Assembly: GCA_038323965.1 (NCBI GenBank)
Contig: JBBQHM010000106.1
Location: 1 to 7,656 of the forward strand
Direction: 5' to 3'
Source of the DNA: JBBQHM01 sp038323965
Lineage (GTDB): Bacteria > Verrucomicrobiota > Verrucomicrobiia > Chthoniobacterales > UBA10450
Length of the DNA: 7,656 nucleotides
Below are positions 5,676 through 7,656 of the stretch, in pieces. The position numbers and the translations under genes were made by a program. Position 1 is the first letter of the stretch. Every line of letters begins with the position of its first letter. The notes below the pieces were generated by a model that made no database searches, was not told the DNA's origin, and worked only from the letters and a program-made list of their open reading frames with translations.

Positions 5676-5676
5676 A

Positions 5677-7641
5677 TTATTCGACCTGATAAAACTCGAT
5701 CGCGCCAATACCAGTGCCACTGTTTTTACCGGTGACCGTCGCGGTGTAAGCCCCTGGTTCCAGGTGCACCAGGATCGCTGCTTCTCGATCGTCTGTCGGC
5801 GCGAAGCCCGTTGCGAAAATCTCTTCTGGCTCGGAATCACGCCAGTCGTCGTTTGTGGCGATCACGTTTCCGCTGCTGTCACGCAGGGTAATAATCGGAT
5901 CGTCGAGGGGATTAGCGACCTGGCCTTGCAGCGATGGACCGGCGGCGCGGAGCATTACGCAGATCTTCTTGTTGGGGTTGCCGTTATCACGAATGGTGAG
6001 TCCGCCTACAAGTTTATCGTCGCCGGTTCCGACAAAGCCGCGCGAGGAATCTGTTGTCAGCTGCGAGTCGGGCGTTTTATCGAGGTCGTAAATTTCCAAT
6101 CGTGCCACGCCGTTCGTCGTACTCTTACCGCGCACGATTGCCGTGTACACTCCCGGTGACAAAGTCAGCAGCAGTGCGGGCTCCAGCAAATTCGGTGGCG
6201 CCAAGCCAGTCGCCGCGATGCGACTCGACTTTTTCTGCATCTGCCAGTTGTCGTTTTTTGCGAACACCACGCCGTTTTCGTTTCGCAGCTCGAGTCTCGG
6301 ATCCGCCAGCGGCAGCACGATCCCCTCGCCCGCGAGGGTGGGTCCCAGCACGCGGATGAGCAGCTGCTTGGAGTCCGGTCCCGCGATCGAGAAATTACTT
6401 TTAAGGATCCGATCCTCGGTGAAAACGTGAGCGCGGGCTGTGAAGGTCGCGAATCGCGCTGACGAACCGTCGAAGAGCAACGCGACGTTGGCGCGCGCAA
6501 GGCCTGCATAATTATCGAAGACGCCGCCGGCGGCGATGCGACCCGCTGGCTGGAAAGCCAGAGCTCGCACCTGCGTGGCGTCGCCTCCTGACGACCCAGT
6601 AAACCCGGTCCCGGGGTTGAAAGAGGGATCGACAGTTCCATCCCCAAGGAGGCGTGCGATGCGATTACGCGAGTTCCCGTTTACATCGGTAAATAAGCCG
6701 CCCGCTACGATGCGACCATCGCATTGGAGCGCGAGAGCGTTGACCCAATCGTTCGGCATCGGTGTGAAGCCCAGATCAAGCGAGCCGTTCGCATTCAAGC
6801 GCGCCAGATAGCTGCGATTTATTCCTGCAAACTGCACAAATCGTCCGCCGACCACAATCGCTCCATCGGGTTGCACCAGAAGCGCATTGACATTGCCGCC
6901 GGTGCCGGAGCCGGGATCAAACGTCGAGTCGAGCGAGCCATTGGCAAAAACCTCCGCCACCCCCCCGCGAGCAACGCCATTATAGCTCGTAAAATTTCCG
7001 CCAAGCACGATCCGGTCGTCGGCCCGCAACCCGATCGCGCGCACGTCGCTGTTCGGGCCTGTGCCAGGATCGAACGACGTATCCAACGAGCCATCGCTCA
7101 AGAGTCTGACAATGTTGAAACGCAGCGCGCCGTTCACCTGGCTGAAGCGGCCGGCGACGACGATTCGTCCATCGCGTTGCGCTGAAATTGCGAACGGAGT
7201 TCCGTTAATATCGGTCGCAACGCCGAAGGTCGCATCGACGCTGCCGTCAACATTCAGGCGGCAGATTCGGCTGCGAGCGATCCCGTTAAAGTTGGTAAAC
7301 CTGCCCGCAACCAGAATCCGTCCGTCCGCTTGAATTGCTGTCGCAAAGATCTCGGCATCAGCGCCGGAACCGACGAAGAAATTTGAGTCGAGCGAACCGT
7401 TTCCGTTAAAACGCGCAAGGCGATTGATGATGACGCCGTTCGCCGCCGTGAATCGTCCGGCAACGACCACCTTTCCGTCGCGCTGCACCGCCACGGCGTT
7501 GACTGCGTCATTTGTCCCTGGCGACGGAGCAAACGAGCCGTCGATTGAACCCGGCTCTGAGTTACCCGCGCATAACGCCGGACAGACGGTTGTAACAACG
7601 AGGAAACCAATGATCGCGGAGAGAATTCGACGATTGTTCAC
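5677..7641 (-). CDS. Secreted delta-60 repeat (DUF5122-type) beta-propeller protein with twin C-terminal beta domains
   Basis: Residues 1 to about 25 form a Sec signal peptide: NNRR, then a hydrophobic core ILSAIIGFLVVTTV, then PALCAG. The cysteine context does not match a normal lipobox. Residues 31-391 carry seven delta-60-type units with the recurring pattern [QPDGR]-[IVVAGRF]-[RL..DGSLD..F.PGTG], enough for a seven-bladed propeller. Two homologous domains of about 125 residues follow, near 394-521 and 531-654. Each has an (R/L)xxGPxL...DPxxxLR segment, an ND(N/D)W motif (463-466 and 597-600), and LxPG(V/A)YTAxVxGK...GxxxxExY. This C-terminal type is, from memory, common in Verrucomicrobiota secreted proteins. 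No cell-wall anchor or PEP-CTERM sorting signal is present. The GTG start fits the signal peptide; the frame stays open to the window edge, so a start outside cannot be fully excluded. Role: extracellular or cell-surface binding or structural protein, substrate unknown. Confidence 0.9.
   Translation of the reverse strand: MNNRRILSAIIGFLVVTTVCPALCAGNSEPGSIDGSFAPSPGTNDAVNAVAVQRDGKVVVAGRFTAANGVIINRLARFNGNGSLDSNFFVGSGADAEIFATAIQADGRILVAGRFTNFNGIARSRICRLNVDGSVDATFGVATDINGTPFAISAQRDGRIVVAGRFSQVNGALRFNIVRLLSDGSLDTSFDPGTGPNSDVRAIGLRADDRIVLGGNFTSYNGVARGGVAEVFANGSLDSTFDPGSGTGGNVNALLVQPDGAIVVGGRFVQFAGINRSYLARLNANGSLDLGFTPMPNDWVNALALQCDGRIVAGGLFTDVNGNSRNRIARLLGDGTVDPSFNPGTGFTGSSGGDATQVRALAFQPAGRIAAGGVFDNYAGLARANVALLFDGSSARFATFTARAHVFTEDRILKSNFSIAGPDSKQLLIRVLGPTLAGEGIVLPLADPRLELRNENGVVFAKNDNWQMQKKSSRIAATGLAPPNLLEPALLLTLSPGVYTAIVRGKSTTNGVARLEIYDLDKTPDSQLTTDSSRGFVGTGDDKLVGGLTIRDNGNPNKKICVMLRAAGPSLQGQVANPLDDPIITLRDSSGNVIATNDDWRDSEPEEIFATGFAPTDDREAAILVHLEPGAYTATVTGKNSGTGIGAIEFYQVE
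6469..7551 (-). repeat. Seven tandem ~153-bp coding repeats (delta-60 units)
   Basis: The GSLDxxF-type motif recurs in the protein at residues 31, 82, 133, 184, 235, 286 and 335, closing with a degenerate copy at 392. The first five intervals are exactly 51 residues (153 bp), the next is 49, and the last is 57 because of a Gly/Ser insertion. The regular period indicates growth by in-frame duplication. The copies are diverged at DNA level, so this is an old array rather than a recent expansion. Confidence 0.85.
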
Positions 7642-7648
7642 GACCCGA

Positions 7649-7654
7649 ATTATA
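7649..7654 (-). promoter_or_regulatory. Perfect -10 box for the delta-60 protein gene
   Basis: The minus strand reads TATAAT at 7654-7649, a full match to the sigma70 -10 consensus. Seven nt separate it from the GTG at 7641, so transcription should start at about the start codon itself. The -35 region lies outside the window. No Shine-Dalgarno could be included in such a transcript. Confidence 0.5.
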
Positions 7655-7656
7655 CC

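Larger units (their letters stand above)
5162..5676. other. About 515-bp gap without a convincing gene
   Basis: This stretch lies between the TPR gene start and the end of the delta-60 protein gene, both on the minus strand, so it should hold the TPR promoter and the upstream gene's terminator. It contains a 10-bp palindrome CTTAATTAAG (5192-5201), AT-rich for this window, 31 bp upstream of the TPR start. It also holds one 31-codon ORF with a good ribosome-binding site (5345-5440), a hairpin at 5441-5461, two overlapping mini-ORFs (5503-5556 and 5553-5639) and two adjacent hairpins (5636-5675). Longer open frames on either strand here (5197-5382 minus, 5241-5432 plus) have translations with no recognisable domain or start context. 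It could be a degenerate gene, a small RNA region, or plain intergenic DNA. Confidence 0.6.

Overview
The window looks like part of a chromosome from a moderately GC-rich, Gram-negative, soil-type bacterium, most likely a member of the Verrucomicrobiota (Chthoniobacter/Udaeobacter-like). This placement is inferred from gene content: a secreted delta-60-repeat protein with twin C-terminal beta domains of a style common in that phylum, a DUF4126 and DUF2851 pair, and start sites that mostly lack Shine-Dalgarno sequences. Acidobacteriota is the main alternative. I could not run any database search.

Left part (1-1467): a perfect 35-bp inverted repeat abuts the stop codon of serS (seryl-tRNA synthetase, minus strand). 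The serS start codon is directly preceded by an 8-bp hairpin. A 74-bp divergent intergenic region separates serS from a plus-strand pair.

Middle (1468-4037): two plus-strand genes 23 bp apart, probably co-transcribed. The first encodes a DUF4126 membrane protein with an extra C-terminal soluble domain, the second a DUF2851 protein of unknown function. They are followed by a complete tRNA-Gly(CCC) gene with its own recognisable promoter.

Right part (4075-7656), minus strand: a kinesin-light-chain-type TPR protein lies upstream of a 48-residue lysine-rich peptide gene with a leader-like motif. About 515 bp without a convincing gene follow, holding small ORFs and hairpins. The last gene is a large secreted protein with seven 51-residue delta-60 repeats (a probable seven-bladed propeller) and two homologous C-terminal domains. 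Its GTG start sits 7 nt downstream of a perfect TATAAT, which suggests a leaderless transcript.

Functionally, serS and the tRNA are translation housekeeping genes. The rest are poorly characterised envelope, secreted or scaffold proteins. I see no mobile-element genes, CRISPR array or obvious defence system. The most interesting candidates are the TPR/peptide pair, the nuclease-like signature in the DUF2851 protein, and the unexplained gap.
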